A stretch of 64,000 nt of DNA, taken from NCBI GenBank assembly GCA_035079385.1, contig JAVHKY010000029.1, positions 2,232,001-2,296,000 of the forward strand, written 5' to 3'. This DNA comes from Aspidiotus rigidus. Lineage: Eukaryota > Arthropoda > Insecta > Hemiptera > Diaspididae. Both the position numbers and the translations under genes were made by a program. The notes under the pieces were generated by a model. It saw only the letters and a program-made list of their open reading frames with translations, made no database searches and was not told where the DNA came from. Of this stretch, positions 1 through 12,229 are shown in pieces (the first letter of the stretch is position 1; each line of letters starts with the position of its first letter).

Positions 1-734
1 ATTTATTTCCAATTTCAGTGGACGCGAATCGATATTATGAAAACTTCGCCACTCATTTTGTTTATTGTTTGCATCAATTGGTGTCTGCAGAGAACCTGTT
101 CTATGGGGGTAATTCAATTTTGTTAATCAATTAGGATCGATTATTAGGTTACAATTCAAAATCGAGGTGATTATGTGTAGATACGGTGTCAAATTGATTG
201 AATTGGGCGTTCAACTCACCGCAAGCACATTCCGGAAGACCAGCTTCTCGGGAACATTCCCTCAAACGGCCGACACAAAGAAAATTTACGCACATTTGTT
301 ACCGGCTTTGGCCGAAGACGTACTTTGACTAATCGCTAAACACTATGCAACTCAATGGTCAAAGGTGTAAGTTCTTAAAATAGGTCAGTGCCTCTGCTCC
401 CCCTCCGGATTACAATTCACCACTACGTACCAACACCTCGATGCTTGAAATTTTTTTAAATACCCTCCAGATATCAGAGATTGTCCTAATCCCATAGCTC
501 GACAGTCGGAATTTTTCTGGACCTCTCAAAGACCGCTGGTCAATTACATCCAATCATTATGTTGCAAGATAGCAAAGATTACGGCGAGATTCTTGAAAGG
601 AAATTATCAGTTTGCACCTAAACAAAGCGTCAGAAAGAACAGAGAGTGAGGAACTTCTCACCGCGTGCTGCGGAAGAACAGATACCATGGAATTTCTAAT
701 GGGTAAAAATACAGAAAAATAGTGGAAGAGATTA

Positions 735-862
735 TTGGCTAGAACAGCTATCGCCAATTCAATAACAAAAAGACTAGCGATGAGATCTCCGCTGTCACCG
801 ATATTGGTGGAGATATTCATGAATGATATGGAAAACAAGATTTTGAGAGGCAGGTTCGGAAA
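735..862 (+). pseudogene. Penelope-like element reverse transcriptase fragment
   Basis: The stretch encodes SPLSPILVEIFMNDMENKIL, which matches the palm-domain block (normally MGSPLSP followed by ADIFM and LE) of Penelope-like element reverse transcriptases. Just upstream, in a different frame at 755-769, QFNNK resembles the residues that normally precede that block, so a frameshift separates two parts of one ancestral reading frame. The Gly of MGSPLSP is replaced by Arg. Homology ends near 862, where an unrelated LINE fragment begins. It is a dead scrap of a few dozen codons; the GIY-YIG endonuclease is not seen. Confidence 0.6.
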
Positions 863-884
863 CTTGCGACTACCAAACAAAACG

Positions 885-1692
885 CCGTACACTCCTGTCT
901 TTCTCATCTCCAGTTCCTCATCCAGAGCTCGAATTTTCACTTTTAACTGACTCGCTGTCATCTCTCGTGGAATTCCTCGAATCCGCGCATACAATTACCG
1001 TCACCCACTTCTATACCTATCTCCTTCAAGTTTATTCCGGGTCACGTCAACTTCCCGGAACATAACGGGATTGTACTTGCCGCCAAAGAGTCCCTTCCAC
1101 ACCACAAAATTTTTGACAATGTACTTCCGTGCTTCTGACCTTAGGAACTATTACCAATTCCTGATACTCAATTTGTGCTATGAATTTTGGAAAAGTTGGC
1201 ATTCAAAGAAACTTCGAGCATTGGTTCCCTGAACTTCTTCCAATCGAAGTTTAAAAAGAAATCCTTTTCTCCTGCCTCAGAATTAGTCACACACCCCCCT
1301 CGTACATATCCGTTCGTCACCTCTTCTTGTTTCCCGCTATGGAAAATATTCCTCTCTCTTTTACTCTGTTTCTCCACGTCTTCCACCCACTCTTTGTAAC
1401 AATTCCAATACGGTCACGAACTTTCTTAACTATCTGCGTTTCACTCCCACCTCAGTTTTTCTCGAACTCTCCACAGTTACGTACCCTCGAGCTCTGACAA
1501 TCCTTAGTGTTGATGCATACAGTTCGTAAATATAAAAGTAATGATAATCTGGACATTCTTGTTATTTTTTAGCTGAACACCTTCTTTTTTATGTACACAT
1601 GATTTAAATTATTCGATCATCGTGGATGAATACAGTGACTCGAAAACTTTTTGGATCTAAAAACCGATACCCAAAGCAATGATAGGGTTAAC
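885..1692 (+). mobile_element. I/Jockey-like LINE 3' fragment (RNase H end and 3' UTR)
   Basis: Read on the plus strand, 1,035-1,130 encodes a PGHVNFPEHNGIVLAAK stretch, the C-terminal block of a retrotransposon RNase H (WxPGHxxxxGNexxDxxAK). It is followed by a degenerate C-terminal region. The sequence is clearly homologous, in opposite orientation, to 5,616-6,480. The shared sequence ends at GGTTAACC (1,685-1,692), probably the element 3' end. Several frames must be combined to follow the protein, so it is a pseudogene. Confidence 0.6.
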
Positions 1693-2302
1693 CAATAATA
1701 CAGTCTGAAATTGTTTCCATAAAACATTTCCAAGCGGCGAACTATAAACTGATGAAAAATTTACCGTAAACCGCTTGGAATTGTACACGGCCATTCATAG
1801 ACATAATTATAATTTGCATTTCTGAGTAATTTTGTCCGATTTTGTTGAAGTACGAAACTTCAATTCATACGTATAGATTCCACGATGGATAGATGCAGAC
1901 GAAGACATCTAACTTTCATCCCTCGTCACGGCTTCAAATGGAGTTTTTTAGTTTCTACCCTTTCCTCCCCCCCCCCCCCAATCAACGATAATGCACCAAC
2001 AGGAAGGGACATTTAAAATTTTAGTAAAATTGGTATCATACGACGGAGCCTATTCGTCCAAAAGAAACGGCTCCTGTTTTCATTGACATACCTTAATGTA
2101 GAGTTATCACCTCCAATACGCGTTCATGTTCCTTCAGATTATAAAGGAGCGCTCTGAGTTCCTTATAGTATGGGAAAATAAGAGATAATCAGAACCTTTA
2201 GATGAGGTACGGCAGACCCAAATCCTCCTTCTCAGAGCGCTCTGGAGGTAATGTATTCTTATCGAGAGGAAACTTGTTCCACGGGAAGTAGGTCGAAAAA
2301 TT
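1693..2302. other. no gene recognised
   Basis: AT-rich sequence with a C homopolymer of about 13 bases near 1,967-1,979. I see no convincing reading frame, RNA gene or repeat boundary here. Confidence 0.5.
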
Positions 2303-2310
2303 CTCATCAC

Positions 2311-2757
2311 CAGAGCGTGGATTCCTCGGCATTTGCAATCGTTCCTGTAATGGGCATATCCTTTAAAATCAAATAGGAGCTCGTTTCATTGGGTAAGGGG
2401 GCTAGGAAAAAAATTTTATTTTGCCGAAAAATGCCGAAAGTGGAATAAATGCTGAAACTGAGGTAAATTGCCGACAAGTGCCGAAAATGCATATTTTGCT
2501 CTCACATGTACTTTCAAGGTTAAAATCTAAGCTTTGGTTATGCTAATTCATGAATGAATTGTAGGATTTCGCGTCATGACAAATGCAGAAAAACATCTAG
2601 TTGTAATGTACAATACTATAAATTTTTATATTAGATGAATTTTGTTCCCATTTTTTAAAAAATATATTATTTATCATTCATTATCAATTTATCATTTTTC
2701 CTTTGATTCGAGTGCTTTTTGGATTTTGCCGAAAAATGCCGAAAAATCCACGCTCTA
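2311..2757. mobile_element. hAT-like non-autonomous DNA transposon with 8-bp target duplication
   Basis: The ends are inverted: the left begins CAGAGCGTGGATTCCTCGGC and the right, read on the other strand, begins TAGAGCGTGGATTTTTCGGC. The element is flanked by CTCATCAC (2,303-2,310) and CTCATCGC (2,758-2,765), an 8-bp target site duplication with one mismatch, as expected for the hAT superfamily. Inside both ends the short word ATGCCGAAA recurs, resembling subterminal transposase-binding repeats. There is no transposase, so it would depend on an autonomous relative. Confidence 0.75.
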
Positions 2758-2765
2758 CTCATCGC

Positions 2766-4330
2766 CAATTAATGAAGCAGATCCGAGCATCGTCATCAAA
2801 TTTCGCTCGAATAAACTCAACTGTCTCTTTTTGTTCTTCATTCCTCATCAAACCTTCGGAATGTATTCACGTATGTTTACTGGATTCAATTTCTGAGTTT
2901 AAAAAGTCTTACAGCTCTGTAAATAAGATATCGAGACTATATAGATGTACTTCACGTGTACGTACACCAACTGTAGAATGAGTGCAGTACGCTATTTCAC
3001 ATTTTTCGTTCTCATCCTCTGTGCTCGGTAGACGTGTGAAATATCCTTCATTCGATCTCATTTTTCTCATCGCGCGGTTTAAATTATCATCAGTATGAAT
3101 GGTGCTGTCTAGGGACGTACACGATAGACCTACGTTGACCAAACGACATAGTTTCATCGGATCTTTGTTCACCTATGAACTGAAACGCGAGCAACTATAC
3201 GTGCGACCAAGCCAAAAGACGAGGACGAATAGAGAAGAAAAAGATAGAGATCCTTTACTATAATATAATGATTTCGAACTCGGTGAAAAGTTGGATTAAA
3301 TAATTAATCAAAAGTACGCGACCATACTACATTCAGGTTTATTGTTGCTGCTTTGGCGGTTGACTACTAAAAAACTCCCGCTAACGAGTTCATCATCAGT
3401 CATATTTCTTTTCTTAACTTTTATTGAAGCATTGGAAGCAACCGTTGTAACTCCATATATTATTTTGGTGTATGTGTACGATAAAGCTTTTCTCTTCTTA
3501 TCCTCGGAAGTTCATTCAAAAAAAAAAAAAACGGTAGTAAGAATCTTCTTTTATCTTCGTATACTCCGTTAATTGTATTATTGTATTTTGGATTCATCTC
3601 TTCCCTATAGGCCTACAAAACATCTTTCTACTTTTTTTTTTTTTTTTTTTGCTACGCGATTATGTATACACTGGTTATTTGTGTCATCAATAAAGCGTCC
3701 AGCCAAGCGATTTCTTTATGCAGCTCTAGCGTTTAATTGGTTTTTCCCCTTAACAGAGTTCACTTTTCAACGATTAATAGCTCGCGATAATTTATAACTA
3801 CGTACGTACATGAGCTATATACTACACGTTCCTCACCCACAATGAATGTAGGTAACAGAAATTTGAACCTTCAAAGCGAAGAAATGTTCGCAGAGAGCGA
3901 TTGAATCGTGGAGTGTCTCTATAATGAGCGCAAATAAATTTGTTTAAAAATTTCAACACGGTGAAAAATTATTCCACAACCATTTTCCAAAGAGATGATA
4001 ATGATACCAACTAAGAACAGAAGAGCTTTCGGTAAATATGGAACATCATTCGAACTCATTTTAAGTATGACCAATTGGAAGTAGAGCATAGGGTATTAAA
4101 AAAGGATCTCAAGTGTTCCATGTCACTTCATTAGTTAGCTAACAATACTTTCGGATGTTACCCATATCGCCACTAAAGAACAAGGTCTTGAAAATTAGTT
4201 CTCACAGTCTAACAATGTGATGTCACTGGCTACAACAATACCGTATCTCGATTGGTTCACACCTTAACCTATATACTGCGTTTCTATTGGCCACCAAGTT
4301 CACTATCATCTTATAGTTCGTTTCTCTTTT
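2766..4330. other. unique AT-rich DNA, no gene recognised
   Basis: Only short chance reading frames, an A-run near 3,518 and a T-run near 3,630. No splice-supported exon, tRNA or repeat structure was recognised. Confidence 0.5.
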
Positions 4331-4501
4331 TCTCTCATCCAATCACCGAGTCAAATAATCTTCGGCTGTCAAATGTGATTAGGTAGTCCAGCAGGCTCGC
4401 TCTACTCATCTTTGCTCGCACAATCCTCATCTGTTCCCCGTTTTCTTCGTGTATGACTCTAAATACTTTTTCACCATTGAAGAAGAGAGGTAGTAAAGAT
4501 C

Positions 4502-4936
4502 CAACGAAGAGCTGCGCCAAGGTTTGTTAGTGCCTACCGCCTTGCCTCGACGGAGGCTCTTTGCGTACCACTCGAGCTTCTTGTTGAGGAGGTGTTCAAA
4601 GCCAAAAATAAGACAACGACTGATCAAGAGGTTTTGCTGGTCAAGCAGGAGGCCAGGCGCTTCTAGCTCGGTTGCTCAGAGTGAGTTGCTTAAATGCTGA
4701 TACGCGACCTTCATGAGTAGATGAACGGAGACCATGATCAGCTGAACTTTCACCTGACGCAGGTGTTAAGCGGCCATGGCTACTTGAAGAAGTACCTTCA
4801 CGAGAAGTTAAGGAAAGTTGAGCAGCCAACATGTTCGCACAGCAATCAAGGACGGGATGATGGACCACCATACACCTTATTTGAATGTGAGTCGAGCGAG
4901 GCAAGCTCAGTCGGTTTCTTCAAGAGATTGGGGTAG
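4502..4936 (+). pseudogene. R1-clade LINE reverse transcriptase C-terminus
   Basis: 4,502-4,666 is open and starts QRRAAPRFVSAYRLASTEAL, matching the R1-type block QRRAALR..AYRTVSTEAL that follows the reverse transcriptase thumb. 4,721-4,936 continues with FHLTQVLSGHGYLKKYLH and then a zinc-knuckle region (CSHSNQGRDDGPPYTLFEC). In R1 proteins this region is C-x2-C, H, C; here the second Cys is Ser, so the knuckle is damaged. The two parts are in different frames with stops between them. The endonuclease and main RT motifs are absent, so this is a 5'-truncated dead copy. A Lys-rich tail up to about 5,196 may belong to it. Confidence 0.75.
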
Positions 4937-5199
4937 ATGAAGCGCTTGTTCCGTGTAGGCTGGTATCCAACAGTCTTAGTTTCGAAGAAGTATTGAGCCA
5001 GGTGTCTGCATTTGCAATGGACCTAGAATGGAATAAGCAAACGCAGAACTACGCTATGGTTTACTCGACACCTGTGTACTATCCACGTACAGATGTGCAG
5101 GAAGAAGAGAAAGATCAATTAAGCTTGAAGAAAAAGAAGACGAAGAAGAGAAACCAAAAGCGGTCTACTAAATCTAAGATATTTTTGTTGTTGTGAGAT

Positions 5200-5579
5200 C
5201 TAAAGTTTTGCGTGCCTGGGGGCATTGCAGCTTGGCGGTTGGGAGTTCGCCGAGAAGATTCTTCCAACATCGAATTTATACCGAAAAGGATCGATTCCGG
5301 TGTTGGAGGAAATAAAATTAAAGCACACACAACCTGCAACCACACCACCATGGAAGACGGGCGGCGCTGCACATGCGACGAAAGCGACCAGTGCAGTGTT
5401 TGCCGAACAGTAACTTCCCATCTTCTTTTTTCCCTTGATGATTCGTACTCTTCCTTCTCCGTAATAAACTATTCGGTATCACATCAGTTTACAAGCATTT
5501 GCACAGTTTGCAATTGAGCTTGTACACTAGGCTCAAAGTCCCCTCGTCCTTTTCCTTTTCATTCGCCTGGTCATTTCCT
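5200..5579. other. no gene recognised
   Basis: A stretch between two LINE fragments. Several overlapping short frames exist here but none shows a recognisable domain. Confidence 0.4.
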
Positions 5580-6990
5580 ATTTTTTTTTTTTTTTCATCG
5601 AGAGTGGGTTGTTTTGGTTAACCCTATCATTGCTTTGGGTATCGTTTTTTAGATCCAAAAAGTTTTCGAGTCACTGTATTTATTCATGATGATCGAATAA
5701 TTTAAATCATGAGTATAAGAATAAAGCGTCTTGCTAAAAAAGAACGAGAATACCCAGTATTATCATCATTACTTTTATATTTGCGAGCTAAATGCATCGA
5801 CACTAAGGGTTGTCTGCTCGAGGGTACGTAACTATGGTGAGTTTGAGAAAAATTGAGGTGGGAGTGAAACGCAGATAGTTATAAAGTTCGTCACCGTATT
5901 GGAATTGTTACAAAGAGCAGGTGGAAGACGTGGAGAAACAGAGTGTGAGAGAGGGATATTTTCCAGAGCGGGACACAGGAAGAGGTGGCGAACAGATACA
6001 TTAGCATATTGGTAGTATTGACGAGAGGCGAGGAGGTAGGAATGGGTGGGACGTGTGTGACTAATTCTGAGGAGGGAGAAAATTATTTCTTTATGAATTT
6101 TGATTGGAAGAAGTCCAGGGAACTGCTTCGCTTTCGATTGCTCGAAGTTTTTTTGAATGCTAATCTTTCCAAAAGTCATAGCGCAAATCAAGTACCAGGA
6201 ATTGGAAATAGTTTCTAAGGTCAGAAACACGGAAGTACAGTGTCAGAAATTTTGTGGTGTGGAAGGGAATTCTTGGCGGCAAAGACAATTGCGTTATGTT
6301 CCGGGAAGTTGATGTGATCCGGAACCCACTAGATGGAGACAGGTATAGAAGTGGGTGATAGTAATGGCGCAGGAGTAAATGAAAGCGCGGGTTCGGGGAA
6401 TTCCACAGGAGAGATGAAAGTGAGTCAGTTAAAAGTGATTTGGGCTGTGGATGAGGAACTGGAGATGAGAAAGACAAGATTGTTTGGTAGTGAAACTGGA
6501 GGCAGAATTTCTCAACCAGAGATTGATTGTGACTCCTTGGATCGAATACGCGTATCCTGTTTTGGGTTCAGATTTAGACTCGTTGGCAAAGTAGGGCTGG
6601 TGGATCGGAAAATTTCTATAGAGATATCCGTATAACATAGTGTTCTGAGTTTGGAGATTACAAGCTATGAGAAAGGTTAGCTATGGAGAAGTGGATGATA
6701 TGAGAGGGGATAGATGGTTCAATTTTGGGTGTTTGATTGGTTCTGATTCAAGAGGAAAAAAGAGAAAATTATGTGGGTGCGTAGATTGAAAGCTGAGTGA
6801 ATTGACCTGTGGATGCAAGAAAATTGTCAGTGAGAGTTGAGAAGCGGCTTTTGAAGAGAGAGGTTACCAGGATCAACGCAGAGGCTGAGAGTGGGGCTAG
6901 ATCTTTGTGCGGCGGGGGCTTAATTTCCTTAAAAAGCAAATGTATTGACTGACAGAGAACAGTTGTATGGTTTATTAGTATCAAAGAAGA
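5580..6990 (-). mobile_element. I/Jockey-like LINE, RT end plus RNase H, 3' end at low coordinate
   Basis: On the minus strand, from high to low coordinate: a degenerate RT-thumb-like segment (6,984-6,769), then ESKSEPKTGYAYSI (about 6,600-6,540, the DGSK start of RNase H), FLLTDSLSSLL-like residues (about 6,440, third RNase H block) and PDHINFPEHNAIVFAAK (about 6,310-6,260, the GH..AAK block). Next come LLRISHTRPTHSYLL and VSVRHLFLCPAL, matching the RLRIGHTRLTH and HxxxxCP zinc region after RNase H. The 3' end is marked by a run of A on the minus strand (5,580-5,595 as T on plus). Frames shift repeatedly; it is a pseudogene. It is the tail-to-tail partner of the copy at 885-1,692. Confidence 0.7.
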
Positions 6991-6999
6991 ACAGGTGAT

Positions 7000-9900
7000 A
7001 AATTTATTGATTCAATGCATTGCATACTAGATAGTGGATGGAAGAGAGAAGAGTCGGATGAGTAGGAAAGTGTTAAGTGGGTGGTTACTTCTTAATACCA
7101 GGTAGGGATATGATCAGTCACGGGATGTGATCTTCTGCAGATTAATGTTTTTTTTTGGGAGTGAAATGTCACAGGGACAAGTCGGGTGTTGACGATTATG
7201 AATAAGTTCAGAATGAACGATTGATTGGTGAATATAATTGGCCTTATTGGCTGTCGGACGGCACTTTAAATAATAAATAAATAATTAGTTCTGTGTCACA
7301 GTGCGGGCAGTAGGGTTACTAGTTAAGTGAGAGTATATGTGTGTGGGTGTGGAAGCGTTTGATTATTTCTCATGGCGTGGTATCAATCAAATAATGCAAA
7401 AAATATTGAAGTGATGGAGATGGAATCAATGCGGCCTCGCAAGAAGGGGTTGAGAATCTAAAGAAAAGATAGGGTGACAGTTGAGGTTGAGTAGATGGAC
7501 AAATGAAGGGGGATAAGCGAACTTCAAGAAATTACAGGCTTGGGTCAGGTACGTATAAGGGCTCTGTCCTAAGAACATGCATTTCTACTTGTAACATTCT
7601 ATAAGAAAACATTTAGCTCTGTCAATCAAATCAGTTTCTCGATAACATAGTCATCTCACAAAAGTATGATTTCGACAGCATCCGTTCAGATGCCAAAACG
7701 TTTTTCTATAGGAAGGTTCAAAAAAGAGTCGATATGGTCCATTGGGAAGGACAGCGTTTTCATGTATTTTGTTTCTTCTTCATAGTAAGTTCATGATTCA
7801 AATGAACGTATAAAGAATACAAGTCGGAGAATGATAATTTTCGCTACCGTCTTAGGTTCAGAACAAGAAAAGGTCCCAGCGGCCATTCTCCTAATATCCC
7901 GGGACGTTCGATTTTAAAACCATAGAGTTTCTAAAATTTCGAGCCGAGCTTGAATTGAAAATACTAAGAATGCGAACACGCACATGCGAACGTTTCAAAC
8001 GCCACTGTATGCGAGAGTGGTCTTCCAGAATGATGTCTATTAGCGCGTCAATAATTGCTCGACTTCACCGTTGGTTCGCTTGAAATTACAGTGTATCGTA
8101 GTTCAAAGCACCGGTACCTACATGTACGTATGTGTTCCGGATTATAACGTTTAATGTAATTGGTAATTATCCAAATTTCATAGTATTTCGTTTCTATATC
8201 TTTCCAACGCCCGTTAATTTTCTCGGATTTTTTAGTTTCGACTTCTTTCACTTACCAAGGCGATTCTCAGAGACGTGGACGAAGGGTACGGTGGCTGGAA
8301 AAAGAATAACTTAATCGCCTTCGTATGTACACATGTATCTCTCAGCCTCGGCCATATACCATGAATGTGTATGTATGTGTGCGATGAAAATTCAAAAGCT
8401 GTAGCGAGCCAAAACTCAAACAAATTGCATATCATCGGATAACAAAGCTATAATAGTATTCTGTTGAAACCTTCTTCAATAGTAATAATAGTCCATTTAA
8501 AAATAAATGGCCCGAGGAAATCGTGTGTTTTAATTGTACAACATAGTAAAAAATGACGTTCATTCTCCTTGCTCGTGCGCGGACCGACGCTCAACGAGCG
8601 TTAAATAGCATTCAAATCGAGTTGTCTCGAAATAAATAATTGATTGACATGTCATCAGGCGCAGAACTGGTTAATGATGCCTCGTTATAAATTATTATTC
8701 AAACTTTTTTCTCCTTTCGAATGCTGATGTGGAGACGAGTGCGACGACGACGACTATTTCAATGTCGTATAAATAGTAATAAAATATCACTCTGATATAT
8801 TTTGCCTATACCTATATGCAGGAAATGCGTAAGCATACACGCATAAGAGCGTCATCTATCCTGAGAAATTATTCTAAACGTCGCGATCGAGAACGAGAAA
8901 AGAAAAAAAGAAAAAAAAATGGCGAGAAGATGGGACTACCGTATACAAATACGAGGTTTCCGCGTGCATGATATGGAGTTCGTGAAATGAGAATGTTGCT
9001 GGGCGCTTTGTTTCTGCTAAAACGGCTCTCTTAATGAATAGTTGTTAAAACCAATAGTGCCTTTCGGCAGGCGGACAGGACCTCGTTGGTAAAACAGTAG
9101 TCGATTCTATCGGGCGATTATAAAAAGATGATACATAATCGTGTCAGCGAGACGCGAAGTTCCCGTTCCGTTGTGGGAATAAATCGTGATTTGAAATTGG
9201 AATCTCCTTTACACTCGGCCTACTAGACATATCATGCCTTCGGGTAACACTTCTCACAATCGATTATTTACAAGCCAGAATATAATGTATAGGCTATATA
9301 GGTTTTAAGGCGCGGTGTATAATGTGTATTTATGTACATATTATAATATACGCACGTTAAACCGTACGGCCGCGACGATAGATGAAGCGCCAAGTTCATT
9401 CAAATATTCTCCCACAGTTTTTTCTCTTTTCTCTTATACACAGAAATTATCTCATTTCGACAAGTATCGGCGAAACCCGACATTAAATATTCACCTACGT
9501 CCCCTTCAAACCTATCAATTAACATCGTATAATGCGCAACAATCTTTAGGGAAATATTTTTAATGCGATCAGTTGTTATTGGCACGCTATGTTCATTAAA
9601 GTACATACCTATCTAAAAATACTTCGAGACATCAAAATTCTATACAGTAATACTATGCAGTGAGAATTCCCGGACGTTGGAGGTATACAGCACGAAACGC
9701 TGAATCATGGAGGGGAAGGACTTACAAAAGAAAAAGGCAGTGATGCAAATTTTCATTCCGACGATTAGTCATTCGAAGATTTTCAGAAAATTCATATCAA
9801 CTCCGGTCCTTGGAAGTGTGACTCACACTGGCCTATTCTGGGTACATGAAACAGTCAAGCAAAGTCGATGTCATGACCTGTTATTCAGTTACGTCTCCGA

Positions 9901-10240
9901 TGCTTGACTTTGTGGAGTATTATTGAAAATGCATTCTTTGCTTTGTTAATAATCGGCAGCTCTGAACTAACGAGGGACATCCTTCCTGTCCTAGATATCT
10001 CTTGGGCTCATCTTTTCCTCCCGATCTAGAGATTCCTGTCGGCCTTACCTAGAGGTCACACTTGCCGAAGTCTTTATAATGCACTTCAAGAAAGACGTAT
10101 TTTGAACCAAGAATAAAGCCCTATGACATATCGTCTCTTGGTACAGGTATGTGGCCTCTGCCTCCAGAATGGTTTGAGTGTCATCCATGTAGTAACGGCA
10201 AGTAATCATGTATCAAGTTTAATATCAAAATAGAAAGAGA
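7000..10240. other. mostly unique DNA, no gene recognised
   Basis: Contains AT-rich microsatellite-like runs and an (AATA)n-like tract at about 7,272-7,288 but no open frame with a recognisable domain. The stretch 8,000-9,700 has the look of ordinary intergenic or intronic host DNA with little repeat content. Confidence 0.5.
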
Positions 10241-10247
10241 AAGATGT

Positions 10248-10745
10248 TCTGACGTAGCCAAATAAATGAAGATCATTTTTAATGTCTTTTTAAAATTTCT
10301 CAACCCAGATACCAGTCAAGACAAAATGATTTCCGATTGCGGATATAGGCACAGTAAAGACATTAACCAGCTTAAACCTCTTTGTGACGTCATCAACATC
10401 CGTGTCGAGCTAATTAGCTTTCGGAGGCTCACTGGTCTGGTATAATATGCTAACAATTCTGGATCAAGTCAAGGATTCCTCGCAAATTTTCTGGGGCGGG
10501 GATCATTCAATAGATGGCTGGGGTGCCAATGTCGGGAAACACATCGAGAAGAGGAAACCCAGCCCCAAACTTGCAAATTTTCGATAGCGGATAACGGCAC
10601 ACTTAAGACATCAACCAGTTTAAACCTCCTTATGATGTAATCACCAACCGTGACGTCATCGGCTTGAATTTTCTTGTGACGTCATCAACATTCGTGACGT
10701 TATCAGTTCATGAAGTCATCGACACTCCCTTCTTCTTTCCTTTCG
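10248..10745. repeat. composite repeat with clustered TGACGTCA-type sites
   Basis: Begins with TTCTGACGTAGCCAAATAAA, a segment also seen at about 19,665 and 40,745. It then contains TGACGTCATC words at about 10,385, 10,653 and 10,677, plus near-matches (GTGACGTTATC, TGAAGTCATC). The same motifs cluster at 37.5-38.2, 40.1-40.4, 58.9 and 60.2 kb, so this looks like one dispersed repeat family. Confidence 0.55.
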
Positions 10746-10787
10746 GACTCGCAGCTAGATTTCTGGGTGAAGTCGTGAGTACAAAAC

Positions 10788-11275
10788 CTAAAAGGTTGTC
10801 ATGGGTAGCCTTTGGCAAATTAAGGTACATATTGTGCAACCAACTCAGATACAAGGTGATGAACCAGTGCATCCTACCAGTATTGTTGTATGAAGCGGAA
10901 ACATGGACCTTTACAAAAGGAAATATAGGATCACTACAGGTTGCCCAACGCGGCGCATGGAAAGAAATATGCTCGGAAAATCATTGAAAGACCGAATGAA
11001 AAACACGGAAATAAGGAACATAACCAAAGTATCGGACATAAAAAAGAGGGCAGCGTAACTCGCATGTGGTGAGAAGTGATCCAGAAAGATGGAGTCGAAA
11101 ATTGCTGCAATGGCGACCATGCGAATATAGGAGAAGAAGAAGAAAACCGTCTATGAGGTGGACGGACGACATCACCGGAACCGCGGGCAAAACCAAATGG
11201 TTCAGAACGGCACTGGACAGGGAAAAATGGAAAAACCTGGAGGAAGCCTTTCAAAAATGGACGTAAAAGGCTGGA
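10788..11275 (+). pseudogene. RTE-like LINE reverse transcriptase C-terminus
   Basis: The translation contains RLSWVAFGKLRY, then MNQCILPVLLYEAETWTFTK, the strongly conserved NQCVLPVLTYGAETWTLTK block of RTE-type and related insect LINEs. After stops and frame changes it continues through LQWRP and MRWTDDITGTAGKTKWFRTA to WKNLEEAFQKW, again the standard C-terminal order (RW.DDI, AG..W...A.DR..W..LEEA). The catalytic palm motifs are not present. It is a 5'-truncated inactive copy. Confidence 0.75.
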
Positions 11276-11689
11276 AAAGAAGAAGATGCCAAGCCTAGTC
11301 TGGTCTAGGATTAATAATTATAGCATAGTATAAGCCGAGTTTAAAGCTAGTATCGCCTAATATATCGTATGCTAGAACTGGGAAACTCAACCTCTCGTCC
11401 TCCCAGATTTTTGGGTGGGTCGAGAGTTCGAGATTCTAAGTCTATCATGTGGGGCAACTCGGCCTCGAGGATTTCCGGATGAGATGGCGGTAATGACATT
11501 GGAAATGTAAAAAAATTGAATAATTGTTGGAACTTCCCATCAGTATTGAAAACCACCACCAAGAATTTGCCCTCTATAGGAAGGGCCTCTACCGATTTCT
11601 TTGTTAATGGAGATTCACACGACTCTCATTCTCGGTAGGTCAGCGGTATTCAACGGTACGATCCATCGCCTCTTCCAGATTCCTCTCAT

Positions 11690-12225
11690 TTTTGCTGCCA
11701 AGACGAAATCCGAACAAGGCTAGGCATGGCCAGAAGTGCGTTCAACAATATGGAACGCATCCTGAAAGATAAAGGAATGAGCCTGCAGCTGAGACTCGAG
11801 ATACTCCATTGCGCGACACGCCAGTGAAACATGGACATATACGAAGGCAACGGTGAAAAAAGTGGAAGCATTCGAGCTCTGGTGCTATAAAAAGATGAAC
11901 TGGATCAGGTGGACGGAAAAAGTGTCGAATAAGGAGGTATTAAGCCGGATGAACCTCCAAGAAGCAGTGCTGCTTAGGATATTAGAAAATAACAAGAAGA
12001 AGGATCTACAAGCACGAGTCAAGGAAGACGAACTTTTTGCCAGGGCGGTACAGGGGAAAATAGTCGGTAAAGCGCCGCGAGGAAGACGAAGAATGAATCT
12101 GTTAAACGATAGCTTGAACGATCCGATTAGATAGACTTTGTAGACTTTGTGTTGTGTAATATTTAGCTGTATTTCTAGGTTTTGTAACATCGAAGGCAAC
12201 CTCCGGATGGAGACGCCAACAAATA
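11690..12225 (+). pseudogene. second RTE/craniofacial-type LINE C-terminal fragment
   Basis: About 11,700-11,800 encodes TRLGMARSAFNNMERIL, matching the iR.RI.MA..AF.kM..iL block upstream of the YGCETW motif, which is broken here by a frameshift near 11,820. The open frame 11,853-12,134 gives VEAFELWCYKKMNWIRWTEK, VSNKEVLSRMN and the basic VGKAPRGRRRMNLL end, in the order found in the C-terminus of this LINE group (IEAFEMWCYRRML.I.WTD.V.N.EVL). The sequence differs from the copy at 10,788, so it is a separate insertion. Confidence 0.75.
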
Positions 12226-12229
12226 CATA

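Noticed and set aside
4335..4627. Two minus-strand frames overlapping the R1 fragment
   Set aside because: They are shadows of the plus-strand R1 reverse transcriptase remnant.
7272..7290. AATAATAAATAAATAA tract taken at first as a LINE 3' tail
   Set aside because: The LINE protein at 5.6-7.0 kb reads on the minus strand with its poly(A) near 5,580, so this tract is not its tail.
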